A DNA stretch of 64,000 bases from Caulobacter sp. (GCA_016125585.1 WGLL01000005.1:773595-837594), one strand, 5' to 3'. Shown: positions 31,979 to 42,452, counted from the stretch's first letter. Translations and numbers: made by a program. Notes: generated from the letters alone by a model not told the origin.

Positions 31979-34582
31979 ATGCGGTCATTGCTGGTCGGGC
32001 TCGTCGGCCTCATGTCGCTCTGGGCCGCTGCGGCCTGGGCGGCGCCCGAGCCGGTGCTGGGGCCGCCGGCCGCCTGGGTGAAGCCGCTCGGGCCGCTCAA
32101 GCTGGACGCACCCAGGACCGCCGCGCCCTACCGGCAGCTGCGCCTGGATCAACAGGTCCATTTCGGACCCGAGGGCGACAGCGTCTATCTGGAAAGCGTC
32201 GTGCAGATCCAGACGGCCCAGGGTCTGTCGGTCATGGGCACCATCGCCCTGCCATGGAACCCGGACTCCGTCACCCTGACGGTCCACAAGCTCGAGATCC
32301 GGCGCGGCGACCAGGTGATCGACGTCCTGGCCGATCAGGTCTTCACCGTGCTGCGCCGGGAGAACCGGCTGGAATACGCCATGCTTGACGGCGTGCTGAC
32401 CGCGACGATCCAGCCCGAGGGGATCGAGGTCGGCGACATCATCACCCTGGCCTTCACCATGACGCGCAATGACAGCGTCACCGGCGACTTCTCCGAAAGC
32501 TACATTCCCGCCATTTCGGCCGGTCAGGTCGATCAGGTGCAGCTGCGGGTGCTGTGGGACCCGAAGGCCAAGCCGATCCGCTGGCGGCTGGTGCAGGGCC
32601 TGAACCCGCCCAAGGTCGGCAAGACCCGCAACGGCGAGACCGAGCTGCTGTTCGATCTCAAAAGCCAGAAGGACTACAAGCCGCCGGCCGGGGCGCCGGC
32701 GCGGTTCCTGCGGGGCCGGGGGGTGGAGTTTACCCAGTTCGACAACTGGTCCCAGGTCTCGAGCTTGCTGGCGCCGCTCTACGACAAGGCCGCGACGCTG
32801 AGCCCCACCTCCCGGCTGCGGGCCGAGGTGGACAAGATCCGCGCCGCCTCCAATGACCCGCGCGTTCAGGCCGGCATGGCCCTGGCGCTGGTGCAGGACC
32901 GCACCCGCTATGTCTTCCTGGGCATGGACGCCGGCAATCTGACGCCGGCGCCCGCCGACGCCACCTGGGCCCGCCGCTATGGCGACTGCAAGGCCAAGAC
33001 AGCCCTGTTGCTGGCCCTGCTGCGCGAGCTGGGCATCAAGGCCGAGCCCGCGGTGGTGCACAGCGAGGACGGCGACGGGATGGACGAGCGCCTGCCGATG
33101 GTCGGTCTGTTCGACCATGTGATCGTCCGGGCCGAAATCGAGGGCAAGGTCTACTGGCTGGACGGCACCCGGATCGGCGACAAGAGCCTGGCCGAGCGGG
33201 ACGTCCCCGGCTTTCACTGGGCCCTGCCGCTGAGGGCCCAGGGCGGGGCGCTGGAAGCGCTGAAGCCGGAGCCGCCGCCGCAGCCGCAAATGACGCTGTC
33301 GCTCGATATCGACGCCAGCGCGGGCCTGTTCGTGAAGGCGCCGGTCAAGGCCGAGCAGATCTTCCGGGGCGATATGGCGCGAGAGCTGGGCGTGGCGGTG
33401 GACGCGGTTCCGGCGGAGGAAATCGAGAAGAATTTCAAGCAGTACTGGACCGGGATGTATGGCTTCATCGAGGTCGAGAAGACCTCGACCGTCTATGACG
33501 CGGCGTCCGGCGAGTTCCGTCTGACCATGGAAGGCAAGGCGGAAATGGGCTGGTCGGAATCCAGCACCTCATCGGCGGTTCGCTATCTGACGGACGGCTA
33601 TCTGCTGGGCGGCAAGGTCAGCTACAAGCGCGAGGACGGCAGCGACAACATCGACGCTCCCTACGCCATCGACTATCCGATGCATGTCCTCTATCGGGAG
33701 ACGATCCGTCTGCCGGACGGCGGCAAGGGCTTTACCGTCGACGGCAAGGACGAGAACCGCGTCACCGGCGGGGTCTCCTACTATCGCAAGAGCGAGATCC
33801 GCGACGGGGTGTTCATCATGGAGGCCCGGGGCCGCAGCCTGGCCCCGGAGTTCCCGGCCTCGCAAGCCAAGGCGGTCGAGGAGGCCATGGCCGAGATGGG
33901 CGAGGTCAAGGTCTATGTGGTCGGTCCGGTCGGCTATCGCTGGACGAAGGCGGACCGCGACGCCCGCATCGCCGACATGGACAAGGCCATCGCCGAGGAT
34001 CCCAAGTCGGCTCCGTCGTTCCGGGCGCGCGGCTGGCTGAACATGGAAAACAAGGACTACGCCAGGGCCGAGGCCGACTACACCGCGGCGATCGCGCTGA
34101 AGGACGATGTCGCCGACTACTACACCATGCGCGGCAGCGCGCTGCTGCGACAGGGCCGGGCCGAGGCGGCGATGGCCGACTACGCCACGGCGCGCAAGAA
34201 GGCCGGCAAGGACGCCGGCAGCCTGAACGGCCTGTGCTGGGAGCAGGGGACCAACAACGTCGCCCTGGAAGCCGCCCTGTCGGACTGCGACGCGGCCCTG
34301 CAGGTCGAGCCGCGCAACGCCGCCATTCTCGATAGTCGGGGATTTGTGCTGATGCGGCTGGGACGGTGGTCGGACTCGATCGCCGACTACGACAAGGCCA
34401 TCAGCATTCGTTCGGATACGCCGGAAACGCTCTTTGGACGCGGGCTGGCCCGGCATGGGGCCGGCGACAAGGCCGGGGGCGAGGCGGACATCGCCGCGGC
34501 CCGAAAGCTGGATCCGGGTATCGACGCGGTGTTCGCGGACTATGGTCTCAAGGCGCCGGAGTCCGCTCCAGCGGCGAAATAG
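31979..34582 (+). CDS. DUF3857 / transglutaminase-like protein with TPR repeats
   Basis: 867 residues, exported: signal peptide MRSLLVGLVGLMSLWAAAA, cleavage near AWA-A. Residues about 50-240 form the DUF3857 domain (LEYAMLDGVLTATIQPEGIEVGDIITLAF). A transglutaminase-like domain at about 280-400 shows the triad Cys (RYGDCKAKTALLLALLRELG), His (GLFDHVIV) and Asp (YWLDGT). The C-terminal 200 residues hold about four TPR units (AIAEDPKSAPSFRARGWLNME...). The substrate is unknown; the family is widespread in envelope-rich bacteria. Confidence 0.9.
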   Translation: MRSLLVGLVGLMSLWAAAAWAAPEPVLGPPAAWVKPLGPLKLDAPRTAAPYRQLRLDQQVHFGPEGDSVYLESVVQIQTAQGLSVMGTIALPWNPDSVTLTVHKLEIRRGDQVIDVLADQVFTVLRRENRLEYAMLDGVLTATIQPEGIEVGDIITLAFTMTRNDSVTGDFSESYIPAISAGQVDQVQLRVLWDPKAKPIRWRLVQGLNPPKVGKTRNGETELLFDLKSQKDYKPPAGAPARFLRGRGVEFTQFDNWSQVSSLLAPLYDKAATLSPTSRLRAEVDKIRAASNDPRVQAGMALALVQDRTRYVFLGMDAGNLTPAPADATWARRYGDCKAKTALLLALLRELGIKAEPAVVHSEDGDGMDERLPMVGLFDHVIVRAEIEGKVYWLDGTRIGDKSLAERDVPGFHWALPLRAQGGALEALKPEPPPQPQMTLSLDIDASAGLFVKAPVKAEQIFRGDMARELGVAVDAVPAEEIEKNFKQYWTGMYGFIEVEKTSTVYDAASGEFRLTMEGKAEMGWSESSTSSAVRYLTDGYLLGGKVSYKREDGSDNIDAPYAIDYPMHVLYRETIRLPDGGKGFTVDGKDENRVTGGVSYYRKSEIRDGVFIMEARGRSLAPEFPASQAKAVEEAMAEMGEVKVYVVGPVGYRWTKADRDARIADMDKAIAEDPKSAPSFRARGWLNMENKDYARAEADYTAAIALKDDVADYYTMRGSALLRQGRAEAAMADYATARKKAGKDAGSLNGLCWEQGTNNVALEAALSDCDAALQVEPRNAAILDSRGFVLMRLGRWSDSIADYDKAISIRSDTPETLFGRGLARHGAGDKAGGEADIAAARKLDPGIDAVFADYGLKAPESAPAAK

Positions 34583-34591
34583 CGCCGCAAA

Positions 34592-34618
34592 CCCCTTCCC
34601 CCGGGGAGGGGGAAGGGG
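34592..34618. repeat. REP-like palindrome, family C
   Basis: CCCCTTCCCCCGGGGAGGGG, then GAAGGGG: a self-complementary element directly after the transglutaminase-like gene. Related units occur as an inverted pair at 53230-53269 and 53381-53422. No T-run follows. Confidence 0.6.
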
Positions 34619-34630
34619 CCAGTGGGCCGG

Positions 34631-34930
34631 TCAGGCGGCGTTGCAGGCGGCCAGCTGGTCGCTGTCGAACTGGCCGCCGCGATAGCCGAAGCCGGTCACT
34701 TCACCGAGCTTGGCCTTGAGGCGCGCGCAGGCGCGCTCGGGCGGCAGGTCCTTGACCCTGGGCGCGCGACAGACGTCGCCCTTGCAGCTCCACACCGCGC
34801 CGTCGATGACGAGGTTGGCCCGGGTGGTCCGGTCCTTCAGGGTCAGCCAGCCGTCCTGACGCTCGGCGGCCGCATTGGCGACGCCGGCCAGGCTGCTCAG
34901 GGCGATGGCCCCGATCAGGAAAATACGCAT
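34631..34930 (-). CDS. Small exported protein (CC_3452-like family)
   Basis: 99 residues from the ATG at 34930, preceded by GGAGATG. Signal peptide MRIFLIGAIALSSLAGVANA. The mature part, RQDGWLTLKDRTTRANLVIDGAVWSCKGDVCRA..., contains a Cys-x4-Cys pair and ends in LAACNAA. It looks like the small exported family named after Caulobacter CC_3452; I recognise this from memory only. Function unknown. Convergent with the transglutaminase-like gene. Confidence 0.8.
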   Translation of the reverse strand: MRIFLIGAIALSSLAGVANAAAERQDGWLTLKDRTTRANLVIDGAVWSCKGDVCRAPRVKDLPPERACARLKAKLGEVTGFGYRGGQFDSDQLAACNAA

Positions 34931-35001
34931 TGAAACATCTCCATATCCCCGCGTCCGGTGGGAGTCCGGGCGCTGGAACAATAGAGAGTTTTTAATTGCA
35001 A

Positions 35002-35622
35002 CTATGTCAACTGGTTTGTCGCCGGATCGACCAGATCGGCGCCCGGCTGACCGGCCATGGCGCGCAGCAGCGGGACAATGGCGTCGATGTCGTCTGTCGC
35101 TCGCCAGGCCTGGGCGAATTCCGGGGGACTGAGCCGCTCGGTGATGGTGTGGTAGAGAAGTTCGAACAACGGTTTCCAGAAGTCGCGCGGATTGTAGAAC
35201 ACCAACGGCTTGCGGTGAAGGTTGAGCCGCTGCCAGGACAGCAGTTCGACCACCTCTTCCAGGGTGCCGATACCGCCGGGCAGGACCACGAAGGCGTCGG
35301 CGGCGTCGAACATCTGCATCTTCCGCTCATGCATGTTCTGCACGACCACGGTCTCGACATCGTCGAAGGGTTGTTCGCGACCGAGCAGAAAGGTCGGGAT
35401 GATGCCCAGCACGCGGCCGCCGGCGTCATGGGCCCCGCGCGCGCAGGCGCCCATCAGCCCGACGCCGCCGCCGCCATAGACCAGCCGCAGGTCTTCGGCG
35501 GCGAGACGGCGGCCGAAAGCGTCGGCGGCGCGCAGGAAGGCCGGGTCGGCGTCATTGGACGAACCGCAATAGACGCAGACGGAATCGATCGAGGCGCCGG
35601 GGGCGCCCTCGGAAGCGGACAT
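35002..35622 (-). CDS. LOG-family protein (TIGR00730, Rossmann fold)
   Basis: 206 residues of the lysine-decarboxylase-like LOG family; members with this motif are usually cytokinin riboside 5'-monophosphate phosphoribohydrolases. The nucleotide-binding YGGGGVGLMG and the signature LPGGIGTLEEVVELLSW (PGGxGTxxE) are complete. I start at the ATG 35622 (MSASEGAPG); a TTG six codons upstream is in frame. Divergent from the lipoprotein gene at 35714. Confidence 0.92.
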   Translation of the reverse strand: MSASEGAPGASIDSVCVYCGSSNDADPAFLRAADAFGRRLAAEDLRLVYGGGGVGLMGACARGAHDAGGRVLGIIPTFLLGREQPFDDVETVVVQNMHERKMQMFDAADAFVVLPGGIGTLEEVVELLSWQRLNLHRKPLVFYNPRDFWKPLFELLYHTITERLSPPEFAQAWRATDDIDAIVPLLRAMAGQPGADLVDPATNQLT

Positions 35623-35713
35623 GAAGGCCTCTGAAAACAAAGGCGCGCTTGCGGGCGCGCCGGAAAATCACGAAGTGATAGGATCGGTCTTCCTGAAGGG
35701 GGTTTCAAGCATC

Positions 35714-36505
35714 GTGTCGAGTCGAGGTTTTCTGGCGATCCTGGCGGCGTTGACCCTGGCCGCCTGCGGTCAGTCGGACGGCGCCTGGCGGGGCGCCGCG
35801 CCCAAGGCCCCGGCCGATCCGGCCGCCGAGGCCGGCTATCTGAAGCCTCCGACCCTGACCGCCAGCCGCCGCGACGCCGACGGCGTGTTCCTGGTCGGTC
35901 AGGCCCAGCCCGGGGCGGCGGTGCGGCTGGGCTCGCCCAACGGGGAACTGCTGAACGTCACCGCCGACATTGCCGGGCAGTGGACCGCGCGGCTGCCGCC
36001 CTCGGAGGCGGTGCGGCTGTTCGGCCTGTCGATGGCGGCCGGGGATGGCCGTCAGGTGCAGGCCCAGGGCTATCTGGCCATCCTGCCCGACGGCCGGGCC
36101 GCGCAACTGCGCTCTGGCGCCAGCACCCAGGTCATCCGCACCGGCAGCGACGCGCCGCAGATCCTCAGCATCGATTTCGATCGCGATGGCGCCGCCTCGA
36201 TGGCCGGCAGCGCCCGGCCCTCCACCGGGGTGTCCCTGCGCATCGACCGGGCGGCGCGCGGCGCGGGCAAGGTCGACAGCCAGGGGCGCTTTCACCTGGT
36301 GATCGACCGGCCGGTCAGCCCCGGCAATCACCGCTTCGAGGTCGCCGGCGAGAGCGGCGAGCAGACCCTGGTCGCGCCGGTCTCGCCCGCCCCGCCGCTG
36401 GATCAGCCATTCCGGGCCGTTCGGTCCGGTCCCGGCTGGCGCATCGACTGGATGACCCCGGGCGGCGGCGTTCAGAGCACCCTGATCCTGGACCCCGCCC
36501 AGTGA
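35714..36505 (+). CDS. Lipoprotein with Ig-like/carboxypeptidase-regulatory-like repeats
   Basis: About 263 residues from a GTG at 35714 (MSSRGFLAILAALTLAACGQ), a lipoprotein signal with lipobox LAAC. The frame is open 93 bases further upstream but that would overlap the start of the divergent LOG gene. Two beta-rich units follow (VFLVGQAQPGAAVRLGSPNGELLNVTADIAGQW and ASMAGSARPSTGVSLRIDRA...GRFHLVID), of the type seen in bacterial Ig-like folds. Its TGA overlaps the GTG of the ABC transporter by three bases, so they form an operon. Confidence 0.75.
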   Translation: MSSRGFLAILAALTLAACGQSDGAWRGAAPKAPADPAAEAGYLKPPTLTASRRDADGVFLVGQAQPGAAVRLGSPNGELLNVTADIAGQWTARLPPSEAVRLFGLSMAAGDGRQVQAQGYLAILPDGRAAQLRSGASTQVIRTGSDAPQILSIDFDRDGAASMAGSARPSTGVSLRIDRAARGAGKVDSQGRFHLVIDRPVSPGNHRFEVAGESGEQTLVAPVSPAPPLDQPFRAVRSGPGWRIDWMTPGGGVQSTLILDPAQ

Positions 36506-38358
36506 GGCCGGTCCCGGAGCGGCAGCGCTCCAAGGGTCAGGCCGTCGACGGCGCCGTCGCCGACCCCGCCGGCGATCCGCCGGTGCGGGCCTGGGCGGCC
36601 CTGCGCGATCTGTTCACCCTGATCCTGACCTGCGGCGCGCCCGGCCTCGGCTGGCGGCTGTCCACCGCCCTGGGCCTGACCCTTGGCGGCAAGGTGCTGG
36701 GGGTGGTCGGGCCGCTGCTGCTGGGCGCCGCCGTCAACAGGCTCAGCGCCGGCCAGGGGGCCGGGGTGCAGGTCGGCGCTGCCTTCGCCGGCCTGGTCAT
36801 CGGCTGGACGGCCATTCGCTTCCTGTCGTCCGCCGCGCCGCAGATGCGCGACGTCATCTTCACCCCCATCGCCCAGGCGGCGCAGCGCCGCGCCGCCGCC
36901 GACGCCTTCGGCCACGCTCTGTCGCTGAGCATCGAGTTCCACCAGACCAAGCGCACCGGTTCGCTGAGCCGCGTCATCGACCGGGGCGCCCGGTCGATGG
37001 ACTTCCTGCTGCGGGCCCTGGTGTTCAACCTGGGGCCCACGGCCATCGAGCTGGTCATCGCCGCCGGGGTGCTGGCCAAGGCCTATGACTGGCGCTTCGC
37101 CGCCGCCGCCGTGGCCACGGTGGTGGTCTATGGCGTCCTGACCTTCGCCATCTCCGACTGGCGCATCGGCCATCGCCGGGCGCTGAACGAGGCCGACAGC
37201 GAGGCGGCCGGCCGGGCCGTGGACGCCCTGATCAACTACGAGACGGTCAAGGCCTTCGGGGCCGAGACCCGCGCCGCCGCCAATTACGAAAATGCCCTGG
37301 CGACCTATGCCGGGGCGCAGATCAAGGCGACCAACTCCCTCAGCCTGCTCAACATGGCCCAGGCCCTGGTGATGGCCGTCGGCCTGGCGCTGATGGCCCT
37401 GATGGCCGGCTTCGAGGCCCAGGCCGGACGGATGGGGCCGGGCGATGTCACCGCCGCCATCCTGATCCTGATGAACCTCTATGCGCCGCTCAACATTCTC
37501 GGCTTCGCCTATCGCGAGATTCGCCAGAGCTTCATCGACCTGGAGGCCATGGCCGACCTGCGCCGCCAGAAGCCGGAGGTGGCGGAGGCGCCCGACGCGG
37601 TCGATCCCCCGCCCGGCGACGGCCGGGGCGGGGCGGTGGTCTTCTCCGGCGTATCCTTCCGGCACGGCGCCCGATCGCAGGGGCTGGAGGAGGTCAGTTT
37701 CACCGCCGCCCCGGGGGAGACGGCGGCCCTGGTCGGCCCGTCCGGCGCCGGCAAGACCACCCTGGTCCGCCTGGCCCTGCGGATGATCGATCCGCAGTCT
37801 GGAACCATCACCCTCGACGGCGTTGACCTGCGCCGGGTGAGGATGGCCGGTCTGCGCCAGGCCGTCGCCCTGGTCCCGCAGGACGTGGCCCTGTTCAACG
37901 ACACCCTGGCCGCCAACATCGGATTCGCCCGCCCTGACGCCACCGAGGCCGACATCCGCGCCGCCGCCAACGCCGCCGAACTGACCGAATTCATCGCCGG
38001 CCTGCCCGAGGGGCTGGAGACCAGGGTCGGCGAGCGCGGCCTGAAACTGTCGGGCGGCGAGCGCCAGCGGGTCGGCATTGCCCGCGCCCTGCTGGCCGAC
38101 CCCCGGGTCCTGATCCTCGATGAGGCGACCAGCGCCCTCGATTCCCGCACCGAAGCGGCCATCCAGGACACCCTGCGAAGGGCGCGCGCCGGCCGCACCA
38201 CCTTGGTCGTCGCCCACCGCCTCAGCACCATCGCCGACGCCGACAAGATCGTCGTCCTGCGGAGAGGCCGGGTGGTCGAACAGGGGCGCCACGAAGAGCT
38301 GCTGGAGCGGGCAGGGGAGTATGCGGCGCTGTGGCGGCGGCAGACGCGGGGCAGATAG
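36502..38358 (+). CDS. ABC exporter, Atm1/HMT1 type
   Basis: Half-transporter with fused membrane and ATPase domains, 618 residues. The GTG start at 36502 overlaps the stop of the lipoprotein (GTGA). The membrane domain spans about 30-335; the stretch RALNEADSEAAGRAVDALINYETVKAF and NLYAPLNILGFAYREIRQSFIDLEAM are diagnostic for Atm1-like exporters of glutathione-linked sulfur or heavy metals. The ATPase domain has Walker A GPSGAGKTT, signature LSGGERQR, Walker B VLILDEATSALD and the H-loop AHRLSTI. The exported substrate is inferred from the family only. Confidence 0.93.
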   Translation: MRPVPERQRSKGQAVDGAVADPAGDPPVRAWAALRDLFTLILTCGAPGLGWRLSTALGLTLGGKVLGVVGPLLLGAAVNRLSAGQGAGVQVGAAFAGLVIGWTAIRFLSSAAPQMRDVIFTPIAQAAQRRAAADAFGHALSLSIEFHQTKRTGSLSRVIDRGARSMDFLLRALVFNLGPTAIELVIAAGVLAKAYDWRFAAAAVATVVVYGVLTFAISDWRIGHRRALNEADSEAAGRAVDALINYETVKAFGAETRAAANYENALATYAGAQIKATNSLSLLNMAQALVMAVGLALMALMAGFEAQAGRMGPGDVTAAILILMNLYAPLNILGFAYREIRQSFIDLEAMADLRRQKPEVAEAPDAVDPPPGDGRGGAVVFSGVSFRHGARSQGLEEVSFTAAPGETAALVGPSGAGKTTLVRLALRMIDPQSGTITLDGVDLRRVRMAGLRQAVALVPQDVALFNDTLAANIGFARPDATEADIRAAANAAELTEFIAGLPEGLETRVGERGLKLSGGERQRVGIARALLADPRVLILDEATSALDSRTEAAIQDTLRRARAGRTTLVVAHRLSTIADADKIVVLRRGRVVEQGRHEELLERAGEYAALWRRQTRGR

Positions 38359-38372
38359 GCGGCGCGCCACGA

Positions 38373-38421
38373 TCCTTCTCCCGCTTGCCGGGAGAAGGTC
38401 GCCCGAAGGGCCGGATGAGGG
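38373..38421. repeat. REP-like palindrome, family A (inverse orientation)
   Basis: CCTTCTCCCGCTTGCCGGGA, GAAGGTCGCCCGAAGGGC, CGGATGAGGGC: the reverse complement of the unit at 10084-10133 with small differences. It faces the copy at 38636-38700. Confidence 0.7.
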
Positions 38422-38491
38422 CAGCGCCGGCCTGGGCCCACGGGTTGGCACCCCAGGCGGAGAAACGTCTGGGGTGATCCCCTCAATGAAA

Positions 38492-38601
38492 CCTCCGCCT
38501 TCCCGGCGAAGGCCGGGACCCAGTCCTTCTCACCTCGTTGCGGGAGGATTGGCAGGTTGACGACTGAAGCTGGGCCCCGGCCTTCGCCGGGGAGGCGGAA
38601 A
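38492..38601. repeat. REP-like inverted pair, family B
   Basis: Left unit CCTCCGCCTTCCCGGCGAAG, GCCGGGACCCAG (38492-38523); right unit CTGGGCCCCGGCCTTCGCCG, GGGAGGCGGAAA (38570-38601). They are reverse complements with about four mismatches, separated by 46 bases. A second such pair is at 44651-44759. Confidence 0.75.
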
Positions 38602-38635
38602 TTGGGACGGCGACAAGCATCTTCCGTTCCGCTCT

Positions 38636-38700
38636 GCCCTCATCCGTCAGACCCGGACCAGGTCCGGGCCCGCCAACTTCTCCCGGCAAGCGGGAGAAGG
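38636..38700. repeat. REP-like palindrome, family A
   Basis: GCCCTCATCCGTCAGACCCG, then a GACCAGGTC insert, then CTTCTCCCGGCAAGCGGGAG, AAGG. The middle part differs from the copies at 10084 and 12337 (ACCCGGACCAGGTCCGGGCC is itself a palindrome), so this is a variant unit. Confidence 0.65.
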
Positions 38701-38749
38701 ACTCTGACAAACCCCGCGCTTGACCCCGCCCCCGATCCGCCTAGTCTCA

Positions 38750-38854
38750 CCGCGTTCTCCGGGGGGCCGCCCTTACGCGGCTGAGATTGGGGCGTTACGC
38801 CCCTGACCCGCCGAACCTGATCCGGGTCATGCCGGCGAAGGGAGAGGAACGCGG
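38750..38854 (+). promoter_or_regulatory. TPP riboswitch (THI element)
   Basis: The pairing arms CCGCGTTC (38750-38757) and GGAACGCGG (38846-38854) close the structure. The conserved bases CTGAGA (38781-38786) and the block CCGAACCTGATCCGGGTCAT (38811-38830), followed by GCCGGCGAAGGGAGAGGAAC, are the standard thi-box. It lies 69 bases before the thiC ATG and should lower thiC expression when thiamine pyrophosphate is bound, probably at translation since no terminator is evident. Confidence 0.95.
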
Positions 38855-38911
38855 CCGCCAATCCAGGCCGTCTTTCCGCCTTTGGCGTGAACCGGGTCTC
38901 CACAGATTTGA

Positions 38912-40774
<1,863 letters not shown>

Positions 40775-40777
40775 TCA

Positions 40778-41353
40778 TTGAGCGGCCTGTTTGACGCTAG
40801 GACCCGAATACATGACAAGGCGGAGCGAAGCCCCGCCTTCGACGGCAAGCATTTTGGAGATCTAGCTCGCGCTAAGTTCTTAGGTGCGACGGATGCGTTG
40901 TACGACGCCGGAGATGTTCTTTGGACTGTATCTAAAGGACTTTCGCCTGATACCGGAGTGGCCAAAGTCTATATATATGCGCTGCTGCAGGCGTTGGTCG
41001 TTCAGCAAGATTCTGTCGCTGAGCTATGCAAATGCCTTGGCCTCAATCTCGACGTGACGAAAGACCCGAGCGTCGAAAAGGTCCGTACCTTGCGAAACAG
41101 GCTGGTTGGGCACCCTGCAAGGGCCGCCATTGGCCTCCAAAAATCTCGCCCTTCCGCTGGAATTCTCAGCGGTCGTGCCAACGATCCCATGCGTCTACAG
41201 GGGGCCATCTACTACGACGATGGGTTTGAGAATGTTGATGTGGGGATTGCGGAGCTCATTGAGTTGAATGAGCGGGGTCTGCTTCCCTACCTGAGCGCCG
41301 CTGAGGCTGCGGTCGATGAACGCATTCGAGCCTATGATCGAGGCGAATTGTGA
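40778..41353 (+). CDS. Hypothetical protein with HEPN-like R-N-x4-H motif, low GC
   Basis: 191 residues from a TTG three bases after the thiC stop, with AAGGA about 12 bases before it; no ATG exists in the first half. Mostly helical. YIYALLQALVVQQDSVAELC (about 65-84) is followed by KVRTLRNRLVGHPARAA, where Arg106-Asn107 ... His112 fits the R-(polar)-x4-H signature of HEPN ribonuclease folds. Base composition differs from all neighbours: 26 of 60 bases are G or C in 40921-40980, and codons such as TTA, CTA, ATA and TAT are used. Its end overlaps the GNAT gene by up to 38 bases. It is probably horizontally acquired; the function is unknown. Confidence 0.7.
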   Translation: MSGLFDARTRIHDKAERSPAFDGKHFGDLARAKFLGATDALYDAGDVLWTVSKGLSPDTGVAKVYIYALLQALVVQQDSVAELCKCLGLNLDVTKDPSVEKVRTLRNRLVGHPARAAIGLQKSRPSAGILSGRANDPMRLQGAIYYDDGFENVDVGIAELIELNERGLLPYLSAAEAAVDERIRAYDRGEL

Positions 41354-41849
41354 TCCGCCCCCCATCCGCCGCCTCCACCCCGGCGAAGGCCCCGTCTTCC
41401 AGGCCCTGCGCCTCGCCGCCTTCGCGATCGACGAGACCTGTTTCGCCTCCAGCCTCGCCGAGGAGCGGGCCAAGCCGCCCGGCTGGTTCGAGGACCGGGT
41501 CCGCGAGGGCGGTCTGTTCATCGCCGAGCGGGACGGCCGCGCGCTCGGCATGCTGGGCCTGGCCCTGAAGACCAACGCCAAGGAGGCCCACAAGGGCTTC
41601 ATCTGGAGCATGTTCGTCCTGCCCGAAGGCCGTGGACAGGGCCTCGGCGCGGCGCTGATGGCCGCCGTTCTGGACCATGCGGCGGCGCGCGGACTGGAGA
41701 GCGTCCATCTGGCCGTGGTCTCGACCAACGCCCCGGCCATCGCCATCTACGAGGCCGCCGGCTTCGAGCGCTACGGCCTCGAGCCCCGGGCCCTGAAGAC
41801 GGCGGCGGGCTACACCGACGACCTGTTGATGTGGAAACGCCTGCTGTAG
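41316..41849 (+). CDS. GNAT family N-acetyltransferase
   Basis: About 177 residues. Transfers an acetyl group from acetyl-CoA to an unknown amine. The fold is clear from PIRRLHPGEGPVFQALRLAAF at the start, the acetyl-CoA motif A SMFVLPEGRGQGLGAALMAA (about 99-118) and motif B NAPAIAIYEAAGFERYG. The ATG at 41316 lies inside the end of the foreign upstream gene; the ATG at 41334 is an alternative. The native start may have been altered when the upstream gene arrived. Confidence 0.88.
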   Translation: MNAFEPMIEANCDPPPIRRLHPGEGPVFQALRLAAFAIDETCFASSLAEERAKPPGWFEDRVREGGLFIAERDGRALGMLGLALKTNAKEAHKGFIWSMFVLPEGRGQGLGAALMAAVLDHAAARGLESVHLAVVSTNAPAIAIYEAAGFERYGLEPRALKTAAGYTDDLLMWKRLL

Positions 41850-41916
41850 CGGCTCGTCCGGCCCTTGCCCTCCGGGCCGAGCAGTCGCTTGGCCGGAAGG
41901 CCTCGCCTCAGGTCTT

Positions 41917-41963
41917 CCTTCTCCCCTCGCGGGAGAAGGTGGCGCGGAGCGCCGGATGAGGGG
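41917..41963. repeat. REP-like palindrome, family A (diverged copy)
   Basis: CCTTCTCCCCTCGCGGGAGA, AGGTGGCGCGGAGCGCCGGA, TGAGGGG. Orientation as at 38373. Located between the GNAT and NTF2-like genes. Confidence 0.6.
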
Positions 41964-42056
41964 ACCCAGCGGCCGCCGCCGCTGTCCCGGCCCGTCGTTT
42001 TTCCGCGTCAATTCCGCCGGCCGCCGCTAGAAGCGGATATCTCCGGAGACCAGACC

Positions 42057-42452
42057 ATGACCCAGACCGACCCGATCCACCGCTGGCACGCCTATGTCGA
42101 CAGCCGCGACCCCGCCGATCTCTCGGCCCTGATCGCCGAGGACTGCGTGTTCGAATCGCCGGTCGTCCACACGCCCCAGGTCGGCAAGGCGATCACCGAG
42201 AAGTATCTGCTCTCGGCCCTGCAGGTGCTCAACAACGACAGCTTCCGCTATGAGGGCGAATGGCGGGCCGAGCGCTCGGCGGTGCTGGAGTTCGCCTGCG
42301 AGATCGACGGCGTCCGCATCAACGGCGTCGACATGATCTGGTGGAACGAGGCCGGGCTGATCACCCGCTTCAAGGTCATGGTGCGGCCGCTGAAGGCGAT
42401 CAATCTGCTGCATCAGAAGATGGGCGAGATGCTGATGAAGATGGCAGGATAG
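42057..42452 (+). CDS. NTF2-like / SnoaL-like domain protein
   Basis: 131 residues from the ATG at 42057, preceded by CCGGAGACC. The sequence has the cone-shaped NTF2 pattern: an N-terminal helix (IHRWHAYVDSRDPADLSALIAEDCVFESPVVHTP), a middle strand region (LEFACEIDGVRINGVDMIWWNEAGLITRFKVMVRP) and a final helix. Members serve as isomerases, hydrolases or ligand-binding proteins; none can be assigned. An in-frame extension upstream covers a repeat and is not coding. Confidence 0.88.
   Translation: MTQTDPIHRWHAYVDSRDPADLSALIAEDCVFESPVVHTPQVGKAITEKYLLSALQVLNNDSFRYEGEWRAERSAVLEFACEIDGVRINGVDMIWWNEAGLITRFKVMVRPLKAINLLHQKMGEMLMKMAG

Larger units (their letters stand above)
38359..38749. other. Repeat-rich intergenic region
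   Basis: About 390 bases between the ABC exporter and the TPP riboswitch, made almost entirely of REP-like palindromes: two family A copies in opposite orientation and a family B inverted pair between them. No gene seen. Confidence 0.75.

Noticed and set aside
35621..35713. N-terminal extension of the lipoprotein gene at 35714
   Set aside because: The extension has no signal peptide and overlaps the start of the divergent LOG gene; the GTG at 35714 gives a proper lipoprotein signal.
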